A stretch of DNA of 64,000 nucleotides. It comes from Hyphomonas beringensis (lineage in GTDB: Bacteria > Pseudomonadota > Alphaproteobacteria > Caulobacterales > Hyphomonadaceae). Positions 63,290 to 64,000 of the stretch are shown here, one piece after another (the stretch's first letter is position 1; each line of letters starts with the position of its first letter). Location of the stretch: the NCBI RefSeq assembly GCF_000682755.1, contig NZ_AWFF01000024.1, positions 1 to 64,000 on the forward strand, in the 5' to 3' direction. Made by a program: the position numbers and the translations under genes. The notes beneath the pieces were generated by a model. The model was not told where the DNA came from and ran no database searches. It saw only the letters and a program-made list of their open reading frames with translations.

Positions 63290-64000
63290 ATGTCCACGAC
63301 TTCAAACCCTCATATTCGTATTTTTGACACCACTTTGCGCGACGGCGAACAATCGCCCGGCGCGTCCATGACCCACAATGAAAAGCTCGAACTGGCTGAG
63401 TTGATGGAAACCATGGGGGTGGATGTTATCGAAGCTGGTTTCCCAGCTGCATCGGAAGGTGATTTCGCCGCCGTCAGCGCGATTGCCGAGCAATCAAAAT
63501 CCGCCATTATCTGCGGCCTCGCCCGCTCAACGCCGAACGATATCGAGCGCTGCGCCGAAGCCGTCCGCAAGGCCGCGCGCCCGCGTATCCACACCTTCAT
63601 CTCCACCAGCCCCGTGCATATGAAGCACAAGCTGAAAATGGGCCCCAACGCGGTTCTGGAGGCTGTCGGACGCTCCGTGGCACAGGCACGCAATCACACC
63701 GATGATGTGGAATGGAGCGCGGAAGACGCAACTCGCACCGAATTCGACTTTCTGTGCAAATGTATCGATGTGGCCATCGCCAGCGGCGCGACCACGATTA
63801 ACATTCCCGATACTGTCGGCTACTCCCACCCGGATGAATATGGCGAGCTGTTCCGCCGCCTGATCGAGAATGTCCCGAACTCCGACAAGGTGATCTGGTC
63901 GGCGCACTGCCACAATGACCTTGGCCTGGCTGTGGCAAACTCCATCAATGCCGTCGCCAACGGCGCACGCCAGGTGGAATGTGCCATCAATGGCCTGGGC
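63290..64000 (+). CDS. leuA: 2-isopropylmalate synthase (cut by window end)
   Basis: The first 237 codons of LeuA. It has [13 protein letters not shown] near the N-terminus (metal and 2-oxoacid site), Glu-Ala-Gly-Phe-Pro-Ala-Ala-Ser, Asn-Ile-Pro-Asp-Thr-Val-Gly-Tyr and the metal-ligand pair His-Cys-His-Asn-Asp-Leu-Gly near 205-211. It condenses 2-oxoisovalerate with acetyl-CoA in the first step of leucine synthesis. The leucine-sensing C-terminal domain lies beyond the window. Confidence 0.95.
   Translation, partial: MSTTSNPHIRIFDTTLRDGEQSPGASMTHNEKLELAELMETMGVDVIEAGFPAASEGDFAAVSAIAEQSKSAIICGLARSTPNDIERCAEAVRKAARPRIHTFISTSPVHMKHKLKMGPNAVLEAVGRSVAQARNHTDDVEWSAEDATRTEFDFLCKCIDVAIASGATTINIPDTVGYSHPDEYGELFRRLIENVPNSDKVIWSAHCHNDLGLAVANSINAVANGARQVECAINGLG

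Overview
This 64 kb window is a GC-rich chromosomal segment from an alphaproteobacterium of the Caulobacterales/Hyphomonadaceae type, most like Hyphomonas. The evidence is a DivL-type kinase with tyrosine in place of the phospho-histidine, a perfect CtrA box in the divL promoter, a cluster of GANTC (CcrM) sites before dnaA, a short HisG with HisZ, an Oar-like TonB receptor, a bactofilin, and the order enoyl-CoA hydratase - rpsT - dnaA that I recall from Caulobacter. Nearly all genes are ordinary chromosomal genes. I saw no prophage, insertion sequence, CRISPR array, rRNA or tRNA gene.

Layout. 0-2.6 kb: carboxynorspermidine (alternative spermidine) pathway genes, interrupted by a chimeric relic fusing a piece of nspC to a piece of the synthase gene, plus a YciA thioesterase. 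2.6-7.3 kb: nitrilase-family amidase, LuxR-type regulator, cytochrome b561, S41 protease-like lipoprotein, argD. 7.7-11.3 kb: hisS-hisZ-hisG behind a six-histidine leader peptide. 11.3-14.7 kb: PaaI thioesterase, ABC1 kinase, enoyl-CoA hydratase, rpsT. 15.2-19.1 kb: dnaA, dnaN, recF. 19.1-25.7 kb: TadG-like protein, thyA, a CMD-family protein, a VUT transporter, folA, an SMP-30-family protein, mrp. 25.7-29.5 kb: hflK-hflC-DUF2065-degP. 29.5-36 kb: serB, miaA, then ilvB, ilvN and ilvC with a branched-chain leader peptide. 36-46 kb: GH25 lipoprotein facing a bactofilin, SDR, exported methyltransferase-like lipoprotein, yghU, divL, EF-hand protein, aguB-aguA. 46-59 kb: Oar-like receptor, GT39, msrA, pbpC with a thioester alpha-2-macroglobulin. 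59-64 kb: DUF454, a CarF/plasmalogen-type desaturase behind paired operators, SDR, bioB, TVP38 protein, and leuA behind a Leu-rich leader.

How the parts connect. Three amino-acid loci (his, ilv, leu) each have a short leader peptide rich in the codons of the pathway product. The his and leu leaders start 1-2 bases after the predicted transcription start, so they look leaderless. The his leader would control a histidyl-tRNA synthetase of eukaryote-like type together with the first histidine enzyme. AguA/AguB (agmatine to putrescine) and the carboxynorspermidine enzymes, 42 kb apart, give most of an alternative spermidine route. DivL, the CtrA box and the GANTC cluster before dnaA point to Caulobacter-type cell-cycle control.

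All positions, motifs and spacings were read by eye. Functions rest on family resemblance, not on database searches.
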